Shown piece by piece: positions 17,607 through 26,997 of a stretch of DNA of 44,712 bases. Below the pieces are notes generated by a model. The model searched no databases. It was given only the letters and a program-made list of their open reading frames with translations, and was not told the DNA's origin. The translations under genes were made by a program, and so were the position numbers. The DNA is from Streptomyces sp. G44 (GTDB taxonomy: Bacteria; Actinomycetota; Actinomycetes; Streptomycetales; Streptomycetaceae): contig NZ_JAFEXF010000042.1 in the NCBI RefSeq assembly GCF_016905445.1, forward strand, positions 1 through 44,712, given 5' to 3'. Position 1 is the stretch's first letter. Every line of letters starts with the position of its first letter.

Positions 17607-18617
17607 TCAGCCCGCCCGGTGCACCACGAGGTCGCAGAGCTCGATCAGCGAGACCTTGGCGTCGCACTCCGGCAGCGGCGCCAGCGCGGCCCGCGCCTCC
17701 TCGGCGTAGCGCACCGTGTCGCGGCGGGCCTGCTCCAGCGCCGGGTGGGCGCGCAGGCCGGTGAGCGCCTCGGCGTGCCGGGCGTCGTCGGTGAGGTCGG
17801 AGTCGAGCAGTTCGCTCAGGGCGATGTCCTCCGGGAGGCCGAGCCGCTCGACGCGTTCGCGCAGGCGCAGGACCGGCAGCGTGGGGATGCCCTCGCGCAG
17901 GTCGGTGCCCGGGGTCTTGCCGGACTCGTGGGAGTCGGAGGCGATGTCGAGCACGTCGTCGGCGAGCTGGAACGCGACGCCGAGCCGCTCGCCGTACTGC
18001 GTGAGGACGTCCACGACGGTCTCGTCGGCGCCCGACATCATCGCGCCGAACCGGCACGCCACGGCGACCAGCGAACCGGTCTTGCCGCCGAGCACGTCGA
18101 GGTAGTGGTCGACCGGGTCGCGGCCCTCGCTGGGCCCGGCGGTCTCCAGGATCTGGCCGGTGACCAGGCGTTCGAAGGCCTCCGCCTGGATGCGGACGGC
18201 CTCCGGGCCGAGGTCGGCGAGGATGTACGAGGCGCGGGCGAAGAGGAAGTCACCGGTCAGCACGGCCACGGAGTTGCCCCAGCGCTGGTTGGCGCTGGGG
18301 ACGCCGCGGCGCACGTCCGCCTCGTCCATCACGTCGTCGTGGTAGAGCGTCGCGAGGTGCGTGAGCTCGACGACCACGGCGGAGGGCACGACACCCGGCG
18401 CGTAGGGGTCGCCGAACTGGGAGGCGAGCATCACGAGCAGGGGGCGGAAACGCTTCCCCCCGGCCCGGACGAGGTGCTGCGCCGCCTCGGTGATGAACGG
18501 GACCTCGCTCTTGGTGGCTTCGAGCAGGCCCTCCTCGACAGCCGCCAACCCTGCCTGGACATCGGCTTCGAGAGCCTGGTCCCGCACGCTCAGCCCGAAA
18601 GGCCCGACGACGGTCAC
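17607..18617 (-). CDS. Trans-polyprenyl diphosphate synthase
   Basis: A 336-residue isoprenoid chain-elongating enzyme. The first Asp-rich motif is LYHDDVMDEADVRR near 92-105 and the second LADDVLDIASD near 218-228; GGKRFRPLLVMLAS and GKTGSLVAVACRFGA are also conserved. It condenses isopentenyl diphosphate onto allylic diphosphates using Mg2+. The large residues expected to limit chain length are absent just before the first motif (THLATLYHDD), which fits a long-chain (C35-C50) product, probably the menaquinone side chain; this is inference. GTG 18617 has AGGAG upstream. In this neighbourhood of complex I genes, a quinone-side-chain role makes sense. Confidence 0.92.
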   Translation of the reverse strand: MTVVGPFGLSVRDQALEADVQAGLAAVEEGLLEATKSEVPFITEAAQHLVRAGGKRFRPLLVMLASQFGDPYAPGVVPSAVVVELTHLATLYHDDVMDEADVRRGVPSANQRWGNSVAVLTGDFLFARASYILADLGPEAVRIQAEAFERLVTGQILETAGPSEGRDPVDHYLDVLGGKTGSLVAVACRFGAMMSGADETVVDVLTQYGERLGVAFQLADDVLDIASDSHESGKTPGTDLREGIPTLPVLRLRERVERLGLPEDIALSELLDSDLTDDARHAEALTGLRAHPALEQARRDTVRYAEEARAALAPLPECDAKVSLIELCDLVVHRAG

Positions 18618-18922
18618 GAGAGGTTCTCCTGTCTGCTGACGATCACATGGCGAACTCGGTCGATCATTGGATCTCGGTCGATGACACGGTTTGTCGATGT
18701 GTCGCTGCCATCACTCAAGTCAGCGTATCCGGTCGCCTTTCGATCACAGCGAGCACCTGCCCGTGCAGAGACGGCCGGGCAGGCCGCGATCACCACCGGT
18801 ATGTTCTTGATCAGCCGATACGACCGACTCGACTGTTCCGCACCTTTTGGTGAGTACGGACCGGGAGCAGCCGCTTTGTCCCGTACTACCGCCGAGTACG
18901 AGTTCCCACCGAGGTCCCTCCC
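18618..18922. promoter_or_regulatory. Divergent promoter region
   Basis: A 305-bp region separating the leftward polyprenyl synthase and the rightward hydrolase. It holds a direct repeat CTCGGTCGAT at 18655-18664 and 18673-18682 (18-bp spacing), close to the synthase start. GC content is lower than in the genes. No ORF is convincing. Confidence 0.5.
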
Positions 18923-20926
18923 ATGACGACGCACCCGAAGATCCGCACCGACTTCCCCTACGCGACCACGCACGAGGACATCCGCGTACCCCTCGCCGAC
19001 GGCACCAAGCTCCACGCACGCGTGTGGCGCCCCGTCACCGACGAGCCCGTGCCCGTGCTCCTCGAATACCTCCCCGGCCGCCTCAGCGACTGGACGGCAC
19101 CCCGCGACCGGCAGCGCCACCCCTGGTACGCGGGTCACGGCTACGCCTCCGTGCGCGTCGACACCCGCGGCCACGGCAACAGCGAGGGCCTGCCCGCCGA
19201 CGAGCACTCGGCGCGCGAGGCGGCCGACGGCGTGGAGGTGGTGAACTGGCTGGCCGCGCAGGACTGGTCGACCGGCGATGTCGGCATGTTCGGCATCTCC
19301 CGGGGCGGCTTCGCCTCCCTCCGCATCGCGGCCCTCGCGCCCGGGCCGCTCAAGGCGGTCGTCACCGTCTGCGCGACGGACGACCGCTACGACAACGACG
19401 GGCAGTACCTGGGTGGTTCCGTCCTGGCGGCGGACACGCACGCGCGGGCGGCGACGACGCTCGCCTGCGTCTCGTGCCCGCCGGACCCGTACCACGTGGG
19501 CGACGCGTGGCGCGCGATGTGGCTGGCGCGCCTGGAAGCCGTCGAACCCCTCATCCACACCTGGCTGGACCACCAGACGCGCGACGGCCACTGGCGGCAC
19601 GGCAGCGTCCGCGAGGACTGCTCCGCGATCGGCGCCGCGGTCCTCGCGGTCGGCGGCTGGCACGACCCGTACCGCGACACGGTCCTGCGCCTGGTCGAAC
19701 ACCTCCCCGACGACCGGGTGCGGGGCCTGATCGGCCCGTGGTCGCACCAGTACCCCGACCGCTGCCTGCCGCCGGGCCCGGCCATCGGCTTCCTCCAGGA
19801 GACGCTGCGCTGGTGGGACCACCACCTCAAGGGCGTGGACACCGGCATCATGGCGGAGCCGAAGCTCCGCTCCTGGATCAGCGACTCGCACCCGCCGGCC
19901 ACCGTCTACCCGGAGCTGCGCGGCGGCTGGGTCGGCGACCCCTCCTGGCCGTCCCCGAACGTCACCCCGACCGTGTACGCCCTCCAGGGCGCCCCGCTCC
20001 TGGTCAACTCCCCGCAGCACACCGGCCTGGACGCGGGCCGCTTCTCGCCGTGCGGCAACAGCGCCGACCTGCCGCCCGACCAGCGGGAGGAGGACGCGAA
20101 GTCGGCGTGCTTCGAGTTCGCGGTCCCTGCGGAGGTACGGATCCTCGGACGCCCCGAGGTGACGCTGCGGCTGCGGATGGACGTGCCCTTCGGCCAGGCC
20201 ATCGCCCGCCTGTGCGACGTCGCGCCCGACGGCTCGTCCACGCTGGTCACGCGCGGCGCGCTGAACCTCTCCGCCCGGCACGGCAGGGACCGCGCGAACG
20301 CCTGGCCGCTCGGCGCCACCGAGGACGTGACCTTCGAGCTCAACGGCATCGGGCACACCTTCCCGCCGGGTCACCGCATCCGCCTCGCGGTCTCCTCCGC
20401 GTACTGGCCGTGGATCTGGCCCCAGGCGGACACGGCGGGCTTCACCCTGGAGCCGCTCGGCAGCTCGCTGGCGCTTCCGGTGCGGACGGGCGACCTGGAT
20501 CCGACGATCGCCTTCGAGCCCCCGGAGCAGTCCGAGCCGCTCGGCGTGGCGTATCCGGCGACCCTCGACGAGGAGCGCCCCGAGCGGCTGGTCGTACGCG
20601 ATGTCGCCAAGGGCGAGTGGCGCCTGGAGGTCCACCCGCGCCTCGGCGGCACGCGCGTGTACCCCGACGGCCTGGAGGTGACCGAGGACGCCCGGGAGAC
20701 GTACGCGATCCAGGAGCGCGACCCATTGAGCGCCCGCACCCGCTCCGACCGGACGATCCGCCTGCACCGCCCCGAGTCGGCCTGGGACACGAGGATCGAG
20801 ACGCACTCGGACATCACCTGTGACGCGGCGGACTTCATCACCACGGACGAGGTGATCTGCCGGGACGGCGACGAGGTCGTCTTCCACCGCACGTGGGAGC
20901 GGCGGATCCGGCGCACGGCCGGGTGA
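18923..20926 (+). CDS. CocE/NonD-family acyl hydrolase (X-Pro dipeptidyl-peptidase-like)
   Basis: A 667-residue cytoplasmic alpha/beta hydrolase without a signal peptide. Nucleophile Ser lies in MFGISRGGF (usual GxSxGG), the acid is probably the Asp of GGWHDPYRD and the His that of GPWSHQYP. DTRGHGNSEG marks the oxyanion region. The C-terminal half (from about residue 390) is the jelly-roll X-Pro-peptidase C-terminal domain (RLAVSSAYWPWIWP). Members hydrolyse esters, amides or dipeptides; the substrate here cannot be told. ATG 18923 has GAGG nine bases upstream. It is the last recognisable gene before the biosynthetic locus and reads in the same direction, with 424 bp between, so it is probably not part of it. 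Confidence 0.88.
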   Translation: MTTHPKIRTDFPYATTHEDIRVPLADGTKLHARVWRPVTDEPVPVLLEYLPGRLSDWTAPRDRQRHPWYAGHGYASVRVDTRGHGNSEGLPADEHSAREAADGVEVVNWLAAQDWSTGDVGMFGISRGGFASLRIAALAPGPLKAVVTVCATDDRYDNDGQYLGGSVLAADTHARAATTLACVSCPPDPYHVGDAWRAMWLARLEAVEPLIHTWLDHQTRDGHWRHGSVREDCSAIGAAVLAVGGWHDPYRDTVLRLVEHLPDDRVRGLIGPWSHQYPDRCLPPGPAIGFLQETLRWWDHHLKGVDTGIMAEPKLRSWISDSHPPATVYPELRGGWVGDPSWPSPNVTPTVYALQGAPLLVNSPQHTGLDAGRFSPCGNSADLPPDQREEDAKSACFEFAVPAEVRILGRPEVTLRLRMDVPFGQAIARLCDVAPDGSSTLVTRGALNLSARHGRDRANAWPLGATEDVTFELNGIGHTFPPGHRIRLAVSSAYWPWIWPQADTAGFTLEPLGSSLALPVRTGDLDPTIAFEPPEQSEPLGVAYPATLDEERPERLVVRDVAKGEWRLEVHPRLGGTRVYPDGLEVTEDARETYAIQERDPLSARTRSDRTIRLHRPESAWDTRIETHSDITCDAADFITTDEVICRDGDEVVFHRTWERRIRRTAG

Positions 20927-20970
20927 GGGCCGACGGAGGGGCTTTGCGGCCCGCCCTCGCCTTCCCTTGG

Positions 20971-20992
20971 GCGAACACGAACACGATTCGTG
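20971..20992. promoter_or_regulatory. Candidate TetR site upstream of the biosynthetic operon
   Basis: GCGAACACGAACACG (20971-20985) contains the 10-mer ACACGAACAC (20975-20984), which recurs at 27824-27833 in the tetR/exporter intergenic region. It merges with palindrome CACGATTCGTG (20982-20992). The shared word suggests a common regulator. Confidence 0.45.
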
Positions 20993-21213
20993 CTCCACAG
21001 GTACGACGTTCGAGCACAGGCCCAAGTGGGATCACCCCCTGCGGCCATCCCCGACGAGACTGCGGCCACCCTTGCCCCGGTGCGGGGATTGTCCGAAATC
21101 TTGGCTCCTTTACCTTTCCTTTGTCGCCGACGAGACGGACATATGCCTAGAGTTCGAGGTGTTGGCGTCGGAACGGCAGCTCTGTCGGGCCGGCACACGG
21201 GGGGCTCAAACTC

Positions 21214-21275
21214 GTTCGAAGCGTTCCAGGAGACCTGGAACGAACAGCGTTCTATGTTCAACGAACTTCTGGAAC
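21214..21275. promoter_or_regulatory. Cluster of GTTC/GAAC inverted repeats
   Basis: A perfect 21-bp inverted repeat (arms CGTTCCAGG 21222-21230 and CCTGGAACG 21234-21242, centre AGA) is flanked by GTTC at 21214 and GAAC at 21242, and followed by GTTCAACGAAC at 21256-21266 and GGAACG near 21271. Four GTTC and four GAAC half-sites occur in 62 bp, about 75 to 135 bp before the first gene. Operator array or mRNA structure are both possible. Confidence 0.5.
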
Positions 21276-21350
21276 GCCAACTCACCGCACCGCGCACCGG
21301 TCTGCGCCCCTCTGCGACGCGAAAAGGATCTCTAAGCAGGAGGGGGAACC

Positions 21351-21973
21351 ATGTCACTCGGCGTGGTCGCACGACGCGAGAACGTGCTCTGGCGGGCTTC
21401 GATCCATCTGGCCCGGACCGTCTATCGCGAGAAGTTCGGGGCGGACATCGACCCCTCGCCGGACCTCTTCGCCGCCCTTCAGCACAGCGCCCCCGATCAG
21501 GGGCCCGCCGACGACGCGCCCCTGGGCGCCGTGGCCGGGATGACGTTCGCGGGGAACGCGCACCTGCTGTCCGAGTACTACCTCGCCGGAAGCGTGGAAG
21601 CGGTCCTGGCCCCGCGCATCGGCCAGCGCCTCCAGCGCTCCGAGATAGTCGAGGTCGGGCCCCTCGCCGCCACGACCAACGGGGACGGCGCGCAGCTCTG
21701 CTCGCTGCTGCCGCTGCTCACCTGGTGCAACGGCGCCAAGGCCGTCGTCTGCACGGTCACCCCTCGGCTGAGCGGCCTCCTGAACCGCATGGGCATCGAC
21801 TTCGTACCCCTGGTGCCGGCGCGGGAGAACGCCCTGCCGCGACGGCTCCAGGGCGACTGGGGGTCGTACTACGAGTCCTCCCCCGTCACCGGCTACATCG
21901 ACCTGCGCTCGGTCGGGCAGCGGCTGACCGACGGAGCCTTCGCCCCGGCGCCGGCCCGCCGGCCCGCGCAGGT

Positions 21974-21977
<4 letters not shown>
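21351..21977 (+). CDS. Thermostable hemolysin family protein (probable GNAT-fold)
   Basis: A 208-residue soluble protein without signal peptide or membrane segment. It resembles the thermostable hemolysin (delta-VPH) family: a long central block with LSEYYLAGSVEAVLAPRI, EIVEVGPLAATTNGDG, a hydrophobic TWCNGAKAVVCTVTPRL strand, LLNRMGIDFVPLVPA, and WGSYYESSPVTGYIDL near the end. The family's fold is thought to be N-acyltransferase-like, so an acyl-transfer role fits better than pore formation. Here it opens an operon whose next gene makes acyl-adenylates, which would supply a donor. ATG 21351 follows AGGAGGGGG. Its stop overlaps the ligase GTG (GTGA). The family match is from memory; function is inferred. 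Confidence 0.72.
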
Positions 21978-23580
<1,603 letters not shown>

Positions 23581-23584
<4 letters not shown>

Positions 23585-24480
23585 CCCTTCCCTACCTCCG
23601 GCAGCGGCTCGGCGACGGCACGGCCGCCCTCCTCACACCCGCCGGCCCGGACGTCACGCTCGACGACCTGGCGCCCCACCTCCTGGACCTGCTGGCCGAG
23701 GCCGGCCATCTGCTCATCCGGGACTTCGGCGCTTCCGTGGACGGTTTCAACGACCTGGTCCGCGTGTGCAGCGGCCGGATCACCCTCGACCCGGCCCGCA
23801 CCTTCTACGGCGAGGTCGCCCAGAAGGTCGACTCCGGCACGGACGCCCTCGGCCTGCACATCGAGAACGGCGCCACGCCGTACCCGCCCGACCTGCTCTG
23901 GTTCCACTGCGTCAAGGCGGCTGCCGCGGGCTCACGCACGACGGTGTGCGACGGCCGGCGCGTGTGGGAGCGGCTCGACGCGGCCGACCGCGCCCTCTAC
24001 ACGGAGCAGCCCATCGAGTACGCGCGCCGCGTCGGCGCGGACCACTGGCGCAGGTTCACCGCCTTCAGCCTGGGCGACGGACGCGAGCCGGACGAGGTCA
24101 CCGCCGACGACCTGCGCCGGCTGCCGGGCGCGGAGACCACCACCGTGACCGAGCACGAGGACGGTTCGATCACCTACGCCTTCCGCACCCACGCCGCCCG
24201 TCCCACCCGCTGGTCCACCGAGACCGCCTGGGCGAACAGCATCTTCGGGCCCTCGTACAACTACGAGACCCCCGACATCCGCTTCGCCGACGGCACCGAG
24301 ATCCCCGAGGACTCCCTCGACCGGCTGCGGAAGATCACCGAGGAGGTCACCGAGGAGCTCGACTGGCGGGACGGCGACGTCGTACTGATCGACAACTCCC
24401 GGGTGATGCACGGGCGCAGGGAGATCCTCGACCCCTCCAGGACCATCGTCAACGCCCAGAGCTTCGTGCCCTCGTCCTGA
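23581..24480 (+). CDS. Fe(II)/2-oxoglutarate-dependent oxygenase, TauD/clavaminate-synthase-like
   Basis: A 299-residue non-haem iron oxygenase. The iron facial triad is visible as His93-x-Glu95 in LGLHIENG and His277 in DNSRVMHGRREI; Arg287 in SRTIVNAQSF should bind 2-oxoglutarate. Glu rather than Asp in the second position is more common in the clavaminate synthase/AsnO group that acts on amino-acid-like substrates than in TauD itself. Possible reactions include hydroxylation, desaturation or oxidative rearrangement. ATG 23581 overlaps the ligase stop (ATGA) and has GAAAGGA upstream. The substrate is unknown. Residue choice hints at an amino-acid-derived compound, but this is weak. Confidence 0.88.
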
Positions 24481-24526
24481 CCTCCGGCGGCACCGGCCGC
24501 CCCCCTCTCACCGGTGGAGCGTCACC

Positions 24527-25495
24527 ATGCCCACAGCCTCCGACGCACGGCACAAGCTCGACAGCATCATGTCGCTGGCCCACGTCAACACCTTCCATCC
24601 CAACGCGTTCGACTGGTCCAGGGCCCGCACCCCGGCCGACCTCGCCTTCCTGTCCGAGGTCACCTGGGGCGAACCCGGCCACGAGGACGAGGCGATCGCC
24701 TACATCGTCAAGGAGCTGGGCCAGCTCGCCGAGATCGAGCGTCACGTCAGCGCGACCATGGCCCTCGTCCTGAGCGAGATGTCCCCGCGGACCACTCCCG
24801 GCCCCCTCGCCGCGGGGCACGAACTGCACCACGCGGTGTCGTGCTTCGCCGCCGAGGAGCTGCACCACGCCAACACGTTCTACCGCTACGTGCGGGAGAT
24901 CTCCGGTCTCGAACCCCGCCTCGACGACGGCCTCTTCACGGAGCGCCTCGCCGTCTTCCAGGAGGACGACCACCCCTACGTGAAGCTGATCGCCCTGTGC
25001 TGTTCGGCGTACGTGGGCGAATCCGTCGTCACGGTCTTCGAGCACCGCACGGACCACCTGGACCCGGGCAGGGAGTACTTCCTGACCCGGCTCCTCCATC
25101 TGCACGGGCTCGACGAGGCACGCCACATCCAGCTCGACCACTTCGTCATGCGGGACCTCTACCAGGAACTCACCCCGGCGCAGCGCGCGCGTACGCGGGT
25201 GCTGGCCTCCCGCATCGAGGAGCTGAACGTACGCCTCGCCGTCTCGTTCGCCGACCTCGTGCTGCGGCTGACCGGCGTGGACGTCCACACCGTCCCGGCG
25301 GCGCGCACGCAGCTGGCCATCACCCAGGCGTTCGCCTCCCGCGTCTTCGACGAACACGGCGACCCGCGCACGGCCGACGAGGTCCTGGACGACGGACTGC
25401 TCGACCTGGTCAGCCGGTTCTCCGGCGTCGGCCACGTCCACGCGCCGCCGCGCCACGGCCTTTCCCTTCCCCACCATCCGGCAGGAGAGAAATGA
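24527..25495 (+). CDS. Diiron oxygenase, AurF-like (probable N-oxygenase)
   Basis: A 322-residue all-helical protein. Candidate ligands follow the AurF/CmlI order: Glu69 or Glu71 (LAEIERHV), Glu110/111 with His113/114 (AAEELHHANTFY), Glu165 (YVGESVV), and His193-xxx-Glu197-xx-His200 (HLHGLDEARH). The last group matches the AurF H-x3-E-x2-H spacing. Known members oxidise aromatic or aliphatic amines to hydroxylamines or nitro groups; desaturase or ferritin-like alternatives cannot be ruled out. It is separated from the TauD-like gene by 46 bp with GGTGGAG before ATG 24527, and its stop overlaps the next ATG. In this cluster it is the likeliest nitrogen-oxidising step. Confidence 0.8.
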   Translation: MPTASDARHKLDSIMSLAHVNTFHPNAFDWSRARTPADLAFLSEVTWGEPGHEDEAIAYIVKELGQLAEIERHVSATMALVLSEMSPRTTPGPLAAGHELHHAVSCFAAEELHHANTFYRYVREISGLEPRLDDGLFTERLAVFQEDDHPYVKLIALCCSAYVGESVVTVFEHRTDHLDPGREYFLTRLLHLHGLDEARHIQLDHFVMRDLYQELTPAQRARTRVLASRIEELNVRLAVSFADLVLRLTGVDVHTVPAARTQLAITQAFASRVFDEHGDPRTADEVLDDGLLDLVSRFSGVGHVHAPPRHGLSLPHHPAGEK

Positions 25496-25872
25496 AGAGC
25501 ACAGCCATCCTGCTCACGGAGTTCTCCCGTGAGTGGCACGCCCTCGACCGCGCCACGCGCGGCGAGCTGGAGGCACGCCACCTGCGGCCGCTGGTCGCCA
25601 AGTACGCGGACCGGCTGTCGGTCCGCTTCCTCAACAGCGTGGGCTTCGACTCCCGGTTCTCGCACATGGCGATCATCGAGGCCGCCGACCTGAAGGACTA
25701 CTACTTCTTCATCGAGGAGCTGCGGGACAGCAAGCTGCTCGCCGACGGCCACCTGGTCATCCGGCGGATCATCCTCGGCTACGAGGACGGCTACCCGCAG
25801 TTCGACGAGGAGACGGCGGCCGGGACGATCGCGCGGGCTGCCGACGGGACCTCCGGCGAGGCCGCGGCATGA
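25492..25872 (+). CDS. Darcynin-like small protein, paralogue 1
   Basis: A 126-residue soluble protein starting MKSTAILLTEFSREWHALDR. It shares with the next gene the pattern (I)LLT-F---W----R--R----H--P, RFLNSVGFDSRFSH, a long E---L--YYFFIEELRDSKLLADGHL and IILGYEDGY. I recognise this as close to the uncharacterised darcynin family. Alternating strands and helices suit a ferredoxin-like or dimeric alpha/beta barrel, but no catalytic residue is evident beyond conserved His and Arg. ATG 25492 overlaps the AurF-like stop (ATGA); GCAGGAGAG precedes it. The last 20 residues are Ala-rich. Function unknown; being locked in this operon suggests a role in the pathway, perhaps as a cyclase-like or binding protein. 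Confidence 0.72.
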   Translation: MKSTAILLTEFSREWHALDRATRGELEARHLRPLVAKYADRLSVRFLNSVGFDSRFSHMAIIEAADLKDYYFFIEELRDSKLLADGHLVIRRIILGYEDGYPQFDEETAAGTIARAADGTSGEAAA

Positions 25873-26249
25873 CGTACACCATCCTCCTCACCTGCGATTT
25901 CGCGCCGTCCTGGCTCGCGTTCAGCCGTGCCGAGCGCAAGCGCTACCGCGCCGAGCACGTGCTGCCGGTCTTCGCCCGGCACGCCGGGCGGATCACGGCG
26001 CGGTTCTACGACAGCGAGTCGTTCCACGCGGAGTTCTCCGACCTCATCCGTCTGGAGACCGAGCGTCTGGAGCACTACTTCCTGCTCATCGAGGAGCTGC
26101 GGGACTGCCCGCTGCTCGTCGAGGGCCACGTGGAACTGCGCGAATCCTTCATCGCCGTGGAGAACGGCTACCGGGTCATCCCGGAGGCCGTCCTCGGCAC
26201 CCCCACCGACACCGCTGCCAGGCGCAGCACCGACAAGGAGCTCATCTGA
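25869..26249 (+). CDS. Darcynin-like small protein, paralogue 2
   Basis: Also 126 residues, starting MTYTILLTCDFAPSWLAFSR. It aligns with paralogue 1 along its length: RITARFYDSESFHAEFSD, ETERLEHYFLLIEELRDCPLLVEGHVELRESFI and VENGYRVIPE. Identity is moderate by eye, so the duplication is not recent. The pair could be a heterodimer or act in successive steps. ATG overlaps the previous stop (ATGA) and the stop overlaps the methyltransferase ATG (TGATG), so expression is closely balanced. No signal peptide or membrane segment. Family name from memory; function unknown. Confidence 0.75.
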   Translation: MTYTILLTCDFAPSWLAFSRAERKRYRAEHVLPVFARHAGRITARFYDSESFHAEFSDLIRLETERLEHYFLLIEELRDCPLLVEGHVELRESFIAVENGYRVIPEAVLGTPTDTAARRSTDKELI

Positions 26250-26917
26250 TGCTGACGATCGACACCCCCGAGGTCTCCGCCGTGCTCAACGGCCTGTTCG
26301 ACGCCGCACACCGGCAGGACGCCGAACTGGACGAGCAGGGCGCCGAGATGGAGGGCCACCTCGTCTTCGACCAGGCGCTGTGCGAACAGCTGACCGATGC
26401 CTACCTCGCGGTGGACCGCCGTATGGGCCGCTTCCTGTACACCCTCATCCGCAGCCACGGCGCACGCAACGTCGTCGAGTTCGGCACCTCGTTCGGCGTC
26501 TCCGCGCTGCACATCGCCTCGGCGCTGCGCGACAACGGCGGCGGGCGGCTGACCACGGCCGAGATCCAGCGGAACAAGGCCGAGACGGCCCGTGCCCATC
26601 TCGACTCGGTCGGCCTCGGTGACCTGGTGGACATCCGGATCGGCGACGCGCTGGAGACCCTGCGCGACGTGGCGGGACCGATCGACCTGCTGCTGCTCGA
26701 CGGCTGGCCCAACGCCTACCTCCCGCTGCTGCGCATCCTCGAACCCAGACTGCGCAAGGGTTCGATCGTCCTCGCCGACGACCTGCCGAAGGGCGGCCCG
26801 GTGCCTCCGGAGCCGCTGAAGGAGTTCCACGCGTACGTACGCGACCCGCGCAACGGCTACTCGACGGTGACGCTGCCGCTCGGTGACGGCGTGGAGTTCT
26901 GCGTCCAGGGTCTTTGA
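26249..26917 (+). CDS. Class I SAM-dependent O-methyltransferase
   Basis: A 222-residue methyltransferase of the small O-methyltransferase (catechol/caffeoyl-CoA type) group. Motif I reads VVEFGTSFGVSALHIASAL near 76-94, the acidic motif II is in TTAEIQRNKAETAR, and LLLLDGWPNAY near 150 and IVLADDLPKGG near 170 mark the metal/substrate side. The usual substrate is a phenolic or catechol hydroxyl, but hydroxylamine or carboxylate oxygen is also possible in this setting. It is the last gene of the operon, sharing TGATG with the paralogue before it, and is followed by a strong terminator. Confidence 0.88.
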   Translation: MLTIDTPEVSAVLNGLFDAAHRQDAELDEQGAEMEGHLVFDQALCEQLTDAYLAVDRRMGRFLYTLIRSHGARNVVEFGTSFGVSALHIASALRDNGGGRLTTAEIQRNKAETARAHLDSVGLGDLVDIRIGDALETLRDVAGPIDLLLLDGWPNAYLPLLRILEPRLRKGSIVLADDLPKGGPVPPEPLKEFHAYVRDPRNGYSTVTLPLGDGVEFCVQGL

Positions 26918-26934
26918 CCCGCACCGCCGGATGC

Positions 26935-26964
26935 GGGGGCCGGCGCCCGGCGGAGCCGGCCCCC
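26935..26964 (+). terminator. Terminator of the biosynthetic operon
   Basis: Perfect 10-bp stem GGGGGCCGGC (26935-26944) with GCCGGCCCCC (26955-26964) and a 10-base loop, 18 bp after the methyltransferase stop. It lies between two convergent genes and could work in both directions. Confidence 0.85.
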
Positions 26965-26997
26965 ACGTACCGCCTGCCGGCCCGTACGCCGCCGCCG

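Larger units (their letters stand above)
20927..21350. promoter_or_regulatory. 424-bp upstream region of the biosynthetic operon
   Basis: The region is clearly less GC-rich than the genes. It holds GCGAACACGAACACG at 20971-20985 and then a palindrome CACGATTCGTG at 20982-20992; a dense run of GTTC/GAAC half-sites at 21214-21275; and GGAGGGGG before ATG 21351. I could not assign a confident -35/-10 pair. An open reading frame crosses the region but continues into the next gene out of frame and is not regarded as real. Confidence 0.55.

Noticed and set aside
21142..21350. A reading frame before the hemolysin-like gene with a helical-looking stretch (FEAFQETWNEQRSMFNELLERQL split over 21217-21285)
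   Set aside because: It has no stop and runs on out of frame into the downstream gene, lacks a ribosome-binding site at its ATG, and its pattern is produced by the GTTC/GAAC inverted repeats.
20927..21350. Mobile-element or attachment-site border at the left edge of the biosynthetic locus
   Set aside because: No transposase, integrase, tRNA end or matching terminal repeat was seen at either border.
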